Counted from the stretch's first letter, positions 36,366 to 45,229 are shown. The stretch: 64,000 nt of DNA from Muribaculaceae bacterium (GCA_017462345.1 JAFTRI010000023.1:124001-188000); one strand, 5' to 3'. The notes: a model not told the origin generated them from the letters alone. Numbers and translations are program-made.

Positions 36366-37748
36366 TTACAGAAGTCCACTCAAATCAATATCAGGGACAA
36401 TAACTTCCACAAGTTTATCCCTAATCAGGTATCCCATATAAAGAGGGAGCGTAAGCACGTCACCCTCGCGCCCTACATTATACTTCCCGAGTTTGATGGC
36501 ATTGTTGATATGGTAAACATTCTTATTATTCAATACCGTTTTCATACTCTTTGCCCTACCGGATTTAGCTTTGACTTCAAGGATAACACACTCGCCCCTG
36601 TATCTCACAAGGAAATCCAATTCAAGACCACTATCCTTTTGGAAGTAGTACAGCTTTTGACCTGACTTGCAGAGAAAATCCGCCATAAGATTCTCAAATA
36701 TGGCACCCTTATAGCCTAAAAGATTGCCTTTCAATATATCTACCTGCGTGCCATAATCAAGCATAGCAACCAGAAGCCCTATATCAGTAGTGTACAACTT
36801 GAAACAATCATTAATCGAGTTTCCCTCAAGTGGCAATTCCGTAATATGTACATTATAACATCTCTGAACCAAACCTGCATCCTCAAGCCACTGTATGCTG
36901 CCTATATACTGTGACGAGCGTCCTCCCTTACGAACAACCGAATACTGGAATTTCTTATTTTCCTTAGCTAATTGCTTTGGAATTGACTCGAAGCACTCAC
37001 GGATACGCGATTTATCCGTATCGTCCGCATACTTGACCATGTCCTCCTCGTATTCAGCGATAAGGTTGCGCTGCATTTTATATGTAAGTTCGATGTTCTT
37101 GGTTTCGAGAAACATATTTACCACCTCCGGCAGACCTCCAACAATCACATATCTGTACAACAGCTCCATCATCACCTTGTGAATACCGTCAGGAACTACA
37201 GTCTCTTTCTCAAAACAGGACTTTACCGAATCAATGACCTTGTCACTAATTCCATGCGCCCACAAAAATTCCTCAAAATCCAATGGGTACATCTCAACCA
37301 CGGTTTCATATCCGACAGGAACAGAATCATGTCCGGCATCTGTTTTATTGCCACTTTTACCATAGCCTCTCACGCCTAAAAGAGAACCCGTTGCTATTAC
37401 ATCAAAACGACTATCTATCTGAAACGATTTTAAGGCTGTCCTTGCCTCCCTGCACTCTTGTATCTCATCAAGGATAATGCAAGTTCTTCCCTCAATAAAA
37501 CGACTACCGGGAATCAATGCTGATAAGTTAAGAATAATGGTGTCAATATCAATATTACCAGCAAAAGCGGATTTTTTATCCGGTTCGAGAATGAAGTTCA
37601 TATAAACCACACTCTCATAATTCTCCTTTGCAAATTTACGGACAATGTATGTTTTTCCGCATTGACGGATTCCTTTTATCACAAGCGGCTTCTTAGATCC
37701 GGAATTCTTCCACTCTGCCAAAACCGACTCTATTTTTCTTTTAAGCAT
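36366..37748 (-). CDS. AAA-family ATPase with DUF4143 domain
   Basis: 460 residues. N-terminal AAA_14-type ATPase: Walker A GIRQCGKT at 26-33 and Walker B IILDEIQ near 91-97. The C-terminal DUF4143 part includes YRYVIVGGLPEVV, LAEDAGLV-like and a nuclease-like ending with the pattern LDFLVRY then ILEVKAKSG, reminiscent of a PD-(D/E)xK fold; whether it cuts DNA is not established. This family is abundant and variable in Bacteroidales and its role is unknown. The gene has a long leader (37749-38020) with a palindrome, a -7 box, a short ORF overlapping an intrinsic terminator, and 33-bp repeats. No antitoxin-like partner was seen. Confidence 0.85.
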   Translation of the reverse strand: MLKRKIESVLAEWKNSGSKKPLVIKGIRQCGKTYIVRKFAKENYESVVYMNFILEPDKKSAFAGNIDIDTIILNLSALIPGSRFIEGRTCIILDEIQECREARTALKSFQIDSRFDVIATGSLLGVRGYGKSGNKTDAGHDSVPVGYETVVEMYPLDFEEFLWAHGISDKVIDSVKSCFEKETVVPDGIHKVMMELLYRYVIVGGLPEVVNMFLETKNIELTYKMQRNLIAEYEEDMVKYADDTDKSRIRECFESIPKQLAKENKKFQYSVVRKGGRSSQYIGSIQWLEDAGLVQRCYNVHITELPLEGNSINDCFKLYTTDIGLLVAMLDYGTQVDILKGNLLGYKGAIFENLMADFLCKSGQKLYYFQKDSGLELDFLVRYRGECVILEVKAKSGRAKSMKTVLNNKNVYHINNAIKLGKYNVGREGDVLTLPLYMGYLIRDKLVEVIVPDIDLSGLL

Positions 37749-37777
37749 AGCTATAAGATTTGTCTGAGCGTAAAATT

Positions 37778-37876
37778 ACACTTTTTCCAGCGAATAAGCA
37801 CAGTGTGTTTACATTTTTTCGAGGGAATAACCAGTACTGAAAGACACTTTTTCCAACGAATCGGTCATACTACGGA
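37778..37876 (-). repeat. Three 33-bp imperfect tandem repeats
   Basis: Units begin at 37778, 37811 and 37844, an exact 33-base period. Each starts ACA(C/T)TTTTTC and continues with a GAAT-containing part. Read on the reverse strand the conserved part encodes SLEKV or SLEKM (TDSLEKV, GYSLEKM, AYSLEKV) with stops between units. They lie 30 bases before the ATG of the AAA gene, in its predicted leader. Confidence 0.75.
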
Positions 37877-37879
37877 CAG

Positions 37880-37975
37880 CTACACGGAAAACGCGGCATA
37901 GTCGGGGCGTGTAAGGATAAAAAAATTGATTGTCATCACGACAACCAATCTTCTTAACCTTAAATCTAATACCAT
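37880..37975 (-). other. Candidate 31-codon leader ORF
   Basis: ATG at 37975 to TAG at 37880 on the reverse strand. It starts about 8 bases after the transcription start predicted from the -7 box, begins MVLDLRLRRLVVVM and is rich in Leu, Arg and Val. Codons 9 to 20 or so overlap the intrinsic terminator, the geometry of a leader peptide with transcription attenuation. Translation is unproven. Confidence 0.35.
37917..37949 (-). terminator. Intrinsic terminator inside the AAA-gene leader
   Basis: On the reverse strand a stem of ATTG-G-TTGTC paired with GACAA-T-CAAT (one G-U pair, 5-base loop) is followed by seven T residues. It may simply end the upstream SDR/small-membrane-protein transcript, or attenuate the AAA gene. 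Confidence 0.65.
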
Positions 37976-37988
37976 GAAAAACACGATA

Positions 37989-37996
37989 CAAAGATA
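37989..37996 (-). promoter_or_regulatory. -7 promoter box upstream of the AAA-gene leader
   Basis: The reverse strand reads TATCTTTG, an exact TAnnTTTG match. A TTG lies about 16 bases upstream, closer than the usual 19-20. Confidence 0.45.
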
Positions 37997-38002
37997 AACA
38001 CT

Positions 38003-38020
38003 TTATGTTATACAACATAA
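38003..38020. promoter_or_regulatory. 18-base palindrome at the AAA-leader promoter
   Basis: TTATGTT-ATAC-AACATAA is a perfect 7-bp inverted repeat with a 4-base centre, six bases upstream of the -7 box and overlapping where the -33 contact would be. It is a candidate repressor or activator site. Confidence 0.45.
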
Positions 38021-38090
38021 TTTTCTGTCACAAAAACGATCATCGTTAACATTATTTATATCTTATCGCGGTTTTACTGTCATTTTGGTC

Positions 38091-38354
38091 TTACTTGGCA
38101 TAGGGAAGCATCCATATTGCAAGATGAGAAAGAACGAGGACGAAAAGCAGAATATAAGTGACTTCGCGTCGGGAAGGATAGCAAAGAGATGCCAACAAGC
38201 CGCTTCCCAACACATAGAACGGATAACACCACATAATTGTCCTGTAGCCTTCGGATATGCGTGACAAAAGTGCCGGAAATGCTATCAAAGGCAACATCAA
38301 CAATATAATTATCACTATTAACAATCGCGGCGTACGCGAATCATTCACGCCCAT
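38091..38354 (-). CDS. Small three-helix membrane protein
   Basis: 87 residues from the ATG at 38354. Three hydrophobic segments are clear: LLIVIIILLMLPLIAFPALL, IMWCYPFYVLGSGLLASLCY, and ILLFVLVLSHLAIWMLPY. It overlaps the end of the SDR gene by 14 bases, so it is probably translated from the same message. An in-frame ATG at 38387 would make the overlap longer and adds a polar tail without hydrophobic character. No family recognised. Given its partner it may act at the inner membrane in glycan or lipid metabolism; that is only positional. Confidence 0.6.
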   Translation of the reverse strand: MGVNDSRTPRLLIVIIILLMLPLIAFPALLSRISEGYRTIMWCYPFYVLGSGLLASLCYPSRREVTYILLFVLVLSHLAIWMLPYAK

Positions 38355-39366
38355 TGTTTTTCCGTTTTTTGTCAAGATAGGCAGCAACAGTCTTTTTTAT
38401 CCCATCCCTGAGTGAATGCCGGGGGCTGAATCCGAAATCACGTTTGGCATCGGATACGTCAGACGACCAATTGCGCTGTTTCATTATCTTGAACTTGTCG
38501 CGGTTAAGTGTACTCGGTTTCATAGTGAGTATCCCCCATTTTTCAGCCACAACCGATGCCATATACACAACCCATAACGGTAATCTGACGGGAATCACCC
38601 ATCTGCCACCAAGTTCTTCCTGCACAATTTTCCGAAATTCGGACTGGGTATATACGGCATCTTCGGATATGATGTATTTTTTCCGAATGACACCTGCCGA
38701 AATTGCGTCAAACATCGCATCAACAAGATCCTCAACATATATGAATGTCAGCAGCTGTTTACGGTAACCGACACTGAAATCCCAATGGCTGTCAATGCTT
38801 TTTATCATCATGAGATAATCCTGCTCATGAGGACCGTAAACCCCTGTAGGCCGAAATATTATGTACGGGAAACCAGGAACCGTCTCCAGATAGGTTTCCG
38901 CTTTTATCTTGGATAATCCGTAACGCGTATTGGGTGCAGGTATCATCGATGAAGTCATGGGAGTATAGCCTTTCTCGTCCCCGACTCCCAATGCGCTCAG
39001 GCTGCTCATATACAGAAAGCGTTCGGGAACAAGGTCATTTGCGACAAGCAGATCGACAAAGGTACACAGATACCGGTAGTTTATGCGGTTGAAATCGGCA
39101 AAATCAGTGCATTTGGTAGCTCCCAGGTTATATATTATAAAATTCCATCGCTCCCCCTCGGGCAGAGCCGATGACAAGGCAGAAGAAACAGCCTCGCGGT
39201 TGTCATAGTCAAGAACCACAAAGTGCAACCGCGCATCAGAAAGATAACGCCGGGATGTGGATTCCCTCACTGCAACCCATGTCTCATATCCGCGTTCGAG
39301 GCTTTTCCGTGCAATGAATCCGCCTATAAACCCTCCGGCACCGACAATCAATACTCGTTTTGACAT
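38341..39366 (-). CDS. NAD-dependent epimerase/dehydratase (extended SDR)
   Basis: 341 residues. The Rossmann motif GAGGFIGGFIA is at residues 9-19 and the catalytic YxxxK is YGLSK, with the preceding serine region FLYMSSLSALG. IFRPTGVYGPHEQDY is the usual extended-SDR nucleotide-sugar or isoprenoid-type segment. It could act on a nucleotide sugar or on a hydroxysteroid/terpenoid-like substrate; the sequence does not decide. It has its own -7 box 22 bases upstream, divergent from dapB, and is followed by an overlapping small membrane protein gene. Confidence 0.88.
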   Translation of the reverse strand: MSKRVLIVGAGGFIGGFIARKSLERGYETWVAVRESTSRRYLSDARLHFVVLDYDNREAVSSALSSALPEGERWNFIIYNLGATKCTDFADFNRINYRYLCTFVDLLVANDLVPERFLYMSSLSALGVGDEKGYTPMTSSMIPAPNTRYGLSKIKAETYLETVPGFPYIIFRPTGVYGPHEQDYLMMIKSIDSHWDFSVGYRKQLLTFIYVEDLVDAMFDAISAGVIRKKYIISEDAVYTQSEFRKIVQEELGGRWVIPVRLPLWVVYMASVVAEKWGILTMKPSTLNRDKFKIMKQRNWSSDVSDAKRDFGFSPRHSLRDGIKKTVAAYLDKKRKNNGRE

Positions 39367-39387
39367 ACCTTTTAGCTTTTACTTTGG

Positions 39388-39395
39388 CAAAAGTA
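39388..39395 (-). promoter_or_regulatory. -7 promoter box of the SDR gene
   Basis: The reverse strand reads TACTTTTG, an exact TAnnTTTG match, 21 bases before the ATG at 39366. It gives a very short leader of about 15 bases. Confidence 0.52.
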
Positions 39396-39419
39396 ACAAC
39401 AAAATCGGATAATAATCAT

Positions 39420-39427
39420 TAATTTTG
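39420..39427 (+). promoter_or_regulatory. -7 promoter box of dapB
   Basis: TAATTTTG matches TAnnTTTG exactly. Its end is 12 bases before an ATG at 39440 and 18 before the ATG at 39446, so the leader is short with either start. Confidence 0.55.
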
Positions 39428-39445
39428 TGCAAATAATCGATGACA

Positions 39446-40213
39446 ATGAAAATAGCTCTCATAGGTTACGGAAAGATGGGCAAGACCATCGAACGGATTG
39501 CGACCGGGCGCGGACATGAAATCGTCAGCATCATAGATATCGACAATCAGGCGGACTTTAATACAGATGAATTCCGCAGTGCCGATGTAGCCATAGAATT
39601 CACTACTCCTTCAACAGCCGTAGAAAACTACCTGAAAGCATTCGCACAAGGAGTACCGGTGGTTTCAGGAAGTACAGGATGGACTTCACGTCTCAACGAG
39701 ATAAAAGAGATATGCGACCGTGGAGAGGCGACTTTTTTCTGGACGTCCAACTTCAGTATCGGTGTGAATCTTTTTTTCGCCCTCAACAAGTATCTGAGTG
39801 CGCTGATGGATAACTTTATGGAATATTCACCATCAATGAATGAGATACACCACATCCACAAGCTCGACCATCCGAGCGGAACCGCCATCACTCTTGCCGA
39901 GGGTATTATAGAAAAGACCGGACGTATCAGGAATTGGACAGAAAGCAGCGCATACGAGCCAGAGGAACTGCCAATATTCCATGAAAGGACAGGGGAGACG
40001 CCAGGCACACACACCATCTCATGGGACTCGGCTGTAGATACGATAACAATAGAGCATAAAGCCAAAAGCCGTGAAGGGTTCGCTCTCGGTGCTGTCGTAG
40101 CCGCCGAATGGGTTAATAACCGTAAAGGCTTCCTCACAATGGATGAACTGATGCACAGCATAATAGCCAGACACAATTTACCGGACACTAACCAAACACA
40201 GAATCATGACTGA
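39446..40213 (+). CDS. dapB: 4-hydroxy-tetrahydrodipicolinate reductase
   Basis: 255 residues from MKIALIGYGKMGK, the canonical N-terminus; an ATG two codons earlier (39440) is also possible. The enzyme reduces the dihydrodipicolinate-type intermediate of lysine and diaminopimelate synthesis using NAD(P)H. The Rossmann motif GYGKMGK, the VSGSTGW segment and the signature EIHHIHKLDHPSGTA with the catalytic histidine and lysine are all present. It supplies meso-diaminopimelate for peptidoglycan. The end overlaps lepB by eight bases, so the two are translationally linked. Confidence 0.97.
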   Translation: MKIALIGYGKMGKTIERIATGRGHEIVSIIDIDNQADFNTDEFRSADVAIEFTTPSTAVENYLKAFAQGVPVVSGSTGWTSRLNEIKEICDRGEATFFWTSNFSIGVNLFFALNKYLSALMDNFMEYSPSMNEIHHIHKLDHPSGTAITLAEGIIEKTGRIRNWTESSAYEPEELPIFHERTGETPGTHTISWDSAVDTITIEHKAKSREGFALGAVVAAEWVNNRKGFLTMDELMHSIIARHNLPDTNQTQNHD

Positions 40214-41609
40214 CAACAATACAAAGACCGTATCATCAAAAGATGATTTCCTGCGCCGTATCAACGAAATAAAGACAACACGATGGATAAGGTTCGGAAT
40301 CGTGGCAGCCATATTCCTTGCATGGGTGGCATGGTTAGGGAACTGGTGGGTGTCACTGTTCATTTTCCTTCTTTTTGACGTGTATATCACAGGATATATC
40401 CCTTTCTCATGGTGGAAAAAGAGCAAGAACAAAGCTGTCAAGAGTGTCATGAGCTGGGTCGATGCCATTGTCTATGCGCTTATTCTCGTCTATTTCGTAT
40501 TCTCGTTTGTCGGACAGAATTACCAGATACCGTCATCATCCCTTGAGAAGACGTTGCTTACCGGTGACTATCTGTGGGTGAACAAGATGGCGTACGGTCC
40601 GCGTGTTCCGATGACTCCCATACATTTTCCGCTTGTACAGAACACCTTCCCAATCATAAACACCAAGAGCTATCTTGACTCGCCACAATGGGAATACCAT
40701 AGGCTGAAAGGTTTCGGCGAAGTAGAGTCAGGAGACATTGTAGTGTTCAATTTCCCTGCGGGCGACACTGTGGCCCTTAAAGTACAGAATCCCGACTATT
40801 ACACTCTTGTAAAACAGTTCGGACGCGATGCAGTGCACTACAATAAAGATACTTTCGGAGATATTATCTATCGCCCAGTAGACCGCCGTGAAAATTATGT
40901 CAAGCGTGCCGTAGGCCTTCCCGGAGAGACGCTCGAAATAAAGGACGGGGAGATTTCGATAAACGGCAAAGTCCAGAAACAACCCGAAAATGTACAATTC
41001 AACTACTTTTTCCAGATGAAAAACGGGCGTAATCTCAGTGAAGAAGAGTGGGAGGAACTCGGTATCAGTATTGAAGACCGTCATGTATCATATAACAATC
41101 CGTCTATTTTCTATGCTCCGCTCACGCCAAGAATGACCGATATGCTCCGTAGCAATGCCGATATCGCATTATTGGAAAGATACCGCCCGGAAGCCGACGA
41201 ATATCTGTACCCATTTGACAAATCACTCGAATGGAACTGGTCAATGGACAATTACGGACCTATATGGATTCCTGAAAAAGGCTCTACCATAGAGCTTAAT
41301 GACAGTACGTGGTCACTCTATGGCCGTTGCATACGCAACTACGAATTCAATGATGCCGAACTGCGCGGGAATACCGTCTACATCAATGGAGAGCCAAGAA
41401 AGGACTATACTTTCAAAATGGATTATTATTTCATGATGGGTGATAACCGGCATAATTCGCTCGATTCGCGATTCTGGGGATTTGTACCGGAGGATCATGT
41501 CGTAGGCAAGCCAATGTTTGTACTTATCTCGTTTGACAAGGACAAGAGCCTGTTTAACGGCGGTGTACGATGGAACCGCATCTTCAAGGATGCCAATCCC
41601 GATAAATAG
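40206..41609 (+). CDS. lepB: Signal peptidase I
   Basis: 467 residues. Removes signal peptides at the periplasmic face of the inner membrane. Hydrophobic segments at about 28-45, 47-63 and 85-103 precede the catalytic serine S112 in IPSSSLEKT; the general base is K233 in YVKRAVGLPGE. The C-terminal GDNRHNSLDSR box is intact. The protein is longer than the enterobacterial enzyme because of an insertion between the lysine box and the GDN box (about 240-400), which is usual for Bacteroidota but long. It begins within dapB and is followed five bases later by the WbqC-like gene. It would process the signal peptides of the lipoprotein-free cargos in this window. Confidence 0.95.
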   Translation: MTDNNTKTVSSKDDFLRRINEIKTTRWIRFGIVAAIFLAWVAWLGNWWVSLFIFLLFDVYITGYIPFSWWKKSKNKAVKSVMSWVDAIVYALILVYFVFSFVGQNYQIPSSSLEKTLLTGDYLWVNKMAYGPRVPMTPIHFPLVQNTFPIINTKSYLDSPQWEYHRLKGFGEVESGDIVVFNFPAGDTVALKVQNPDYYTLVKQFGRDAVHYNKDTFGDIIYRPVDRRENYVKRAVGLPGETLEIKDGEISINGKVQKQPENVQFNYFFQMKNGRNLSEEEWEELGISIEDRHVSYNNPSIFYAPLTPRMTDMLRSNADIALLERYRPEADEYLYPFDKSLEWNWSMDNYGPIWIPEKGSTIELNDSTWSLYGRCIRNYEFNDAELRGNTVYINGEPRKDYTFKMDYYFMMGDNRHNSLDSRFWGFVPEDHVVGKPMFVLISFDKDKSLFNGGVRWNRIFKDANPDK

Positions 41610-41614
41610 CCCCA

Positions 41615-42280
41615 ATGCCACATTCGCCGCTTACAACCATCACTGACAAAAGCGCATTACTCCCGCCTGCATACTGCGGAGGCATAAACTATTATGCAGT
41701 AATGGCTGCCCACAGTCATGTAATTATAGACTGCAACCAGCGGTACAACAAGCGCATGAAGACCACTCACCGTTGCCTAATTACCGATACTCACGGTGTG
41801 CTGACTTTAACCGTGCCAATCGAGAAGCCTATCAGAAGCCATCAGACCGCATGGAACGATATAAAGGTATCGAGACACGGAGAGTGGTGGAACGTGCATA
41901 GGGTGACCTTAGAATCGGCATACGGGCGTACTCCTTTTTTCGAATTCTACATAGACAGGTTTCTGCCTTTTCTTCGTCAACGCAACAATGCGAATGATGA
42001 ATCCCTGACGGATCTCGACTGCGGAATAGACAATGTCATCCGTGATATTCTCGGAATAGACAGTCAAATATCCTATCATTTACCCGAAAAAACCGCTGAC
42101 GACAATATAAAAGACTACAGGAGCAACGATTTCAGTTTCGTCACTCCTGTAGAATATTATCAAGTGAGGCAATCCCGTCATGGTTTTCTTCCATGCCTGA
42201 GTGTCCTCGATCTTATATTCAATATGGGACCGGAAGCACCCTTAGTGCTGAAAGAGATGATAGACCGGACTTCATTCTAA
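41615..42280 (+). CDS. WbqC family protein
   Basis: 221 residues. The N-terminal LLPPAYCGGINYYAVMAAH, followed by DCNQRYNKRMKTTHRCLI and LTLTVPIEK, is the WbqC fold, and WNVHRVTLESAYGRTPFFEFY is its conserved core. WbqC proteins occur in O-antigen clusters but their reaction is not established; in Bacteroidota one commonly lies after lepB. Five-base spacing makes it part of the dapB-lepB operon. The last four bases overlap the end of the convergent gene. Confidence 0.82.
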   Translation: MPHSPLTTITDKSALLPPAYCGGINYYAVMAAHSHVIIDCNQRYNKRMKTTHRCLITDTHGVLTLTVPIEKPIRSHQTAWNDIKVSRHGEWWNVHRVTLESAYGRTPFFEFYIDRFLPFLRQRNNANDESLTDLDCGIDNVIRDILGIDSQISYHLPEKTADDNIKDYRSNDFSFVTPVEYYQVRQSRHGFLPCLSVLDLIFNMGPEAPLVLKEMIDRTSF

Positions 42281-42804
42281 AGCATACTCAATGCACGCAG
42301 CCCTTCCACGACATCGGCACGTGAAAGCCTGCGCTGCTGCTTAAGCCGTAAAACGAAATCCCGCACTATGTCCTGTACTCCGTGATGGTTGAATATACGG
42401 CACACGTATTCGTAGTTCTTGTCAAACAGTCTCTTTATTTCATCGGTCTCGAGTGAACAGGAGCATTTTCCTTCCTCTTCAAGACATGAATACAGCTGTT
42501 TTTTTAATTTTTCCCCAACGAAGGTGCGGTTTAACACCATATTACGGCATACAACATTGGATATGAGCATACCCATATATAGCTGGTAGTGCTCCAATGT
42601 CTTGTTCCATACAACTTTTGCCGAGAGATTCTGATTGGCCGCATAATAGAATTCCGGTGCAAATTCTATCGATTCATCGGCCGGTACATCAAGAGAAACG
42701 GATGAAAGCATATTCTCACAATCCCACACGACCATTCCTACAGCCATTCCGGCTATACCGTAACATTTATCGTCTTCGCTGCTATATTTAAAATTATTTT
42801 CCAT
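42277..42804 (-). CDS. Conserved-looking hypothetical protein
   Basis: 175 residues with no signal peptide or membrane segment. It is mostly helical: NMLSSVSLDVPADESIEF, FYYAANQNLSAKVVWNKTLEHYQLYMGML, and a basic C-terminal helix (FVLRLKQQRRLSRADVVEGLRAL). A CSCS pair near residue 117 is the only notable motif. No family was recognised. It lies 34 bases after porZ on the same strand as the last gene of the nadA-leuS-rdgB-porZ run and meets the WbqC-like gene with a four-base overlap of stops. Confidence 0.65.
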   Translation of the reverse strand: MENNFKYSSEDDKCYGIAGMAVGMVVWDCENMLSSVSLDVPADESIEFAPEFYYAANQNLSAKVVWNKTLEHYQLYMGMLISNVVCRNMVLNRTFVGEKLKKQLYSCLEEEGKCSCSLETDEIKRLFDKNYEYVCRIFNHHGVQDIVRDFVLRLKQQRRLSRADVVEGLRALSML

Positions 42805-42838
42805 AATTATAAATCAGCATAAACCAATAGAGGTATAA

Positions 42839-45229
42839 TTAGTTAACAACAAGAATCTTAGTTACTACACCAGAACTTTCCTCGTTTTCATTCTGTGAGG
42901 CAAACACGTAGTAAACACCTGTCTTGACACGTTCGCCTGAGCTGTTACATCCGTCCCAGGTCATCATACCGCCTTCCGAACGACCGGAATAGAAAACATT
43001 TCCAGCCGAGTCGGCAATTTTCACAAGCGAATTTTCCATCAATCCTTTAATAGTAATCCATCCTGTATAGTCAGGACGAACCGGATTGGGATAAGCATAT
43101 ACATTAGAGTAGTCGTCCATTGCCGGAGAGGATGAGCTGCTGTATTCAACAAGACCTACATCAGTTCCTATAAATACCGAATTGCTATTGGGATCACATG
43201 CTACCGAATATACCTTATTGGAAGGCAGATCACTATTCTCAACAGTAAAGTGTTCCAATATCTCACTGCCGTTCTCACTTACAAGATATATGCCGTTGGA
43301 TTTAGTACTCATCCATTTACGATTGGAACTATCGATCGCTATTGACAGCACATGCTGGTTATCGAGAAGATAATCGGCGAAAGTAGTACCATCGTTACGC
43401 GGGACTTTAACACGGTTTATGTTCATACTCCCGTTCAAAAAATCGTAGGCATTTGCAACCGAAATCACTCCCAAATCGGTTCCTATCCATATCTGCCCAT
43501 TTTCATCTTCCGTTATAGCAGATATACGACCCGGTACAAATGACTTGTTATCCTGATCGGTATATTTGTTCCATACAAGGAAAGTATCATCGGAAGTGTC
43601 GGTATAGGTTCCTTTTGTATCATATCCAACCAATGTATAATATCCGTTTGACATGATAATCATATTAGACTTTTCACATATAAGCATACGGGCATCCTTG
43701 TTACCCAAGAAGTCCCCGACAGAAATTCCCGTCCAATCGGCAGCTGTTGTCTCAGATTTTTTTCGTGAAGCAGCCGGCAACATATTCAACACAGACTTGG
43801 TTGAATTTGACACCCAATTAAGTGCCCACAGGTTGCCTTCCCTGTCTATTTCAACACACGGGACGTGACATGCCCAAGTTCCCGGATTTTGTGTAATAGT
43901 ACTGTTTGTCCAGTCATATTTAACATTTCCGTCCCTGTTTGTCACTTTATAAATGCCTTCCCAATATGTGCCTACATAATAGGTGTCAGGGTCGTCAGGA
44001 TCTTCACAAAGGTCATAGGTATCATACATAAAACTTGCACCAGGATTGTTCTTATTATTCTTAGCATACGGTGCCAAGATGGTAACATCTTCCACAACAC
44101 CGTTTTGTACGGTGTTTACTTGTGACCGCTGGTAAGCATCCCATCCGAGATAGTTACTTGCTGCAGTATTTGACAAATAAATTTTACCTGATTTTCCCAC
44201 ATTAAGGAATACAACGTTCTTGACAGTTATCGACTCAGGTTTGAATTTGTCCTGTAGTACAGTTAAAGTTCCATCGGTAATAGTATAGTGTCCTAAGCCT
44301 TTCACATTACAATCCCACACGGTATTTACATCATCCCACAATGCAATACTGTGACTCTGAATATCAGCAGGCAGACTCAGGGTGGTAATATTAGCTTCAC
44401 TATCCGCTATCAAAAGAGAAGTCGCGTTATAGGAGTATATGCAATCCTTGGATTCATTCAATACCAAATTTCCACTTAAAGATAAATCCTGTTTACCTAC
44501 ATATATTTTATTTTCCAAATCTAAATCCAACATCCACAATACGTGACTTTGTCCCCATTGTATCCTTACTAAAACTTTATTCTCATTAACAGCCTCTACT
44601 TCACTAAAACTATAAGATCCTACTCCCTCTATTACTGAAAAAGAATCAAACATGTTGTGACGCTGATCTACATCGGAAATGTACATTGTCTTATCACAAC
44701 ACATCAAAATATGATTACCTATAACATCTATACACACTACATCCTTGTTATAGATACCGGATTCAATTACTTCGTGTTTCTGGTCATTGAATATCACCAA
44801 CCCGAAATTGGTTGCCACATATATACGGTTATCACTGAAACTAACATCATTGATAGTCTTAGCTGACGTCAGAATGGCATCCTTTACGTCAGGCATATTC
44901 ACCAGTTTACCATCATTATATAACAAATCTATATTACCTGATTCGTATGCTATCAGTAGATATTTATTGGTCTTATTATAATATATATCGGTTATATTGT
45001 TATCATTCAATTTATTAATTGAATTATACGAATAATTTTCACCGGTTTCCTTATCGTATGAATACAAGCTTCCTTCAGATATAAAATAAAGTTTCTGCGG
45101 AGTTTCTACCATTTTACCTATTGAAGAGCCAACAAAAGGCGAATATATTTTCCATCCTCCAACAGCCAATTGCGCTTGTGCAAAAAATGGTATCAAGGCT
45201 AACAATACCAACAAAATTCTCTTAATCAT
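42839..45229 (-). CDS. porZ: T9SS attachment-complex protein PorZ
   Basis: 796 residues. After the signal peptide (LLVLLALIPFFAQAQ) comes the PorZ N-terminal block: GGWKIYSPF, KLYFISEGSLYSYDKETGENYSYN, LLIAYESGNIDLLYNDGKLVN, INDVSFSDNRIYVATNFG. These belong to the first of two beta-propellers; the second follows (GQIWIGTDLGVISV, SNSVFIGTDVGLVEY). The C-terminal domain (VYAYPNPVRPDYTGWI) resembles a T9SS sorting domain that stays uncleaved in this family. PorZ works with PorU, PorV and PorQ to join T9SS cargo to LPS. It is embedded in a run of housekeeping genes, 19 bases after rdgB. Confidence 0.9.
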   Translation of the reverse strand: MIKRILLVLLALIPFFAQAQLAVGGWKIYSPFVGSSIGKMVETPQKLYFISEGSLYSYDKETGENYSYNSINKLNDNNITDIYYNKTNKYLLIAYESGNIDLLYNDGKLVNMPDVKDAILTSAKTINDVSFSDNRIYVATNFGLVIFNDQKHEVIESGIYNKDVVCIDVIGNHILMCCDKTMYISDVDQRHNMFDSFSVIEGVGSYSFSEVEAVNENKVLVRIQWGQSHVLWMLDLDLENKIYVGKQDLSLSGNLVLNESKDCIYSYNATSLLIADSEANITTLSLPADIQSHSIALWDDVNTVWDCNVKGLGHYTITDGTLTVLQDKFKPESITVKNVVFLNVGKSGKIYLSNTAASNYLGWDAYQRSQVNTVQNGVVEDVTILAPYAKNNKNNPGASFMYDTYDLCEDPDDPDTYYVGTYWEGIYKVTNRDGNVKYDWTNSTITQNPGTWACHVPCVEIDREGNLWALNWVSNSTKSVLNMLPAASRKKSETTAADWTGISVGDFLGNKDARMLICEKSNMIIMSNGYYTLVGYDTKGTYTDTSDDTFLVWNKYTDQDNKSFVPGRISAITEDENGQIWIGTDLGVISVANAYDFLNGSMNINRVKVPRNDGTTFADYLLDNQHVLSIAIDSSNRKWMSTKSNGIYLVSENGSEILEHFTVENSDLPSNKVYSVACDPNSNSVFIGTDVGLVEYSSSSSPAMDDYSNVYAYPNPVRPDYTGWITIKGLMENSLVKIADSAGNVFYSGRSEGGMMTWDGCNSSGERVKTGVYYVFASQNENEESSGVVTKILVVN

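Larger units (their letters stand above)
37749..38090. other. Structured leader region of the AAA/DUF4143 gene
   Basis: 342 bases between two reverse-strand genes. From upstream to downstream on that strand it holds a palindrome (38003-38020), a -7 box (37989-37996), a 31-codon ORF (37880-37975), an intrinsic terminator inside that ORF (37917-37949) and three 33-bp repeats (37778-37876). Each is listed separately. Confidence 0.65.

Noticed and set aside
37778..37876. 33-bp repeats as a CRISPR array
   Set aside because: Units are directly adjacent with no spacers and no cas genes are nearby.
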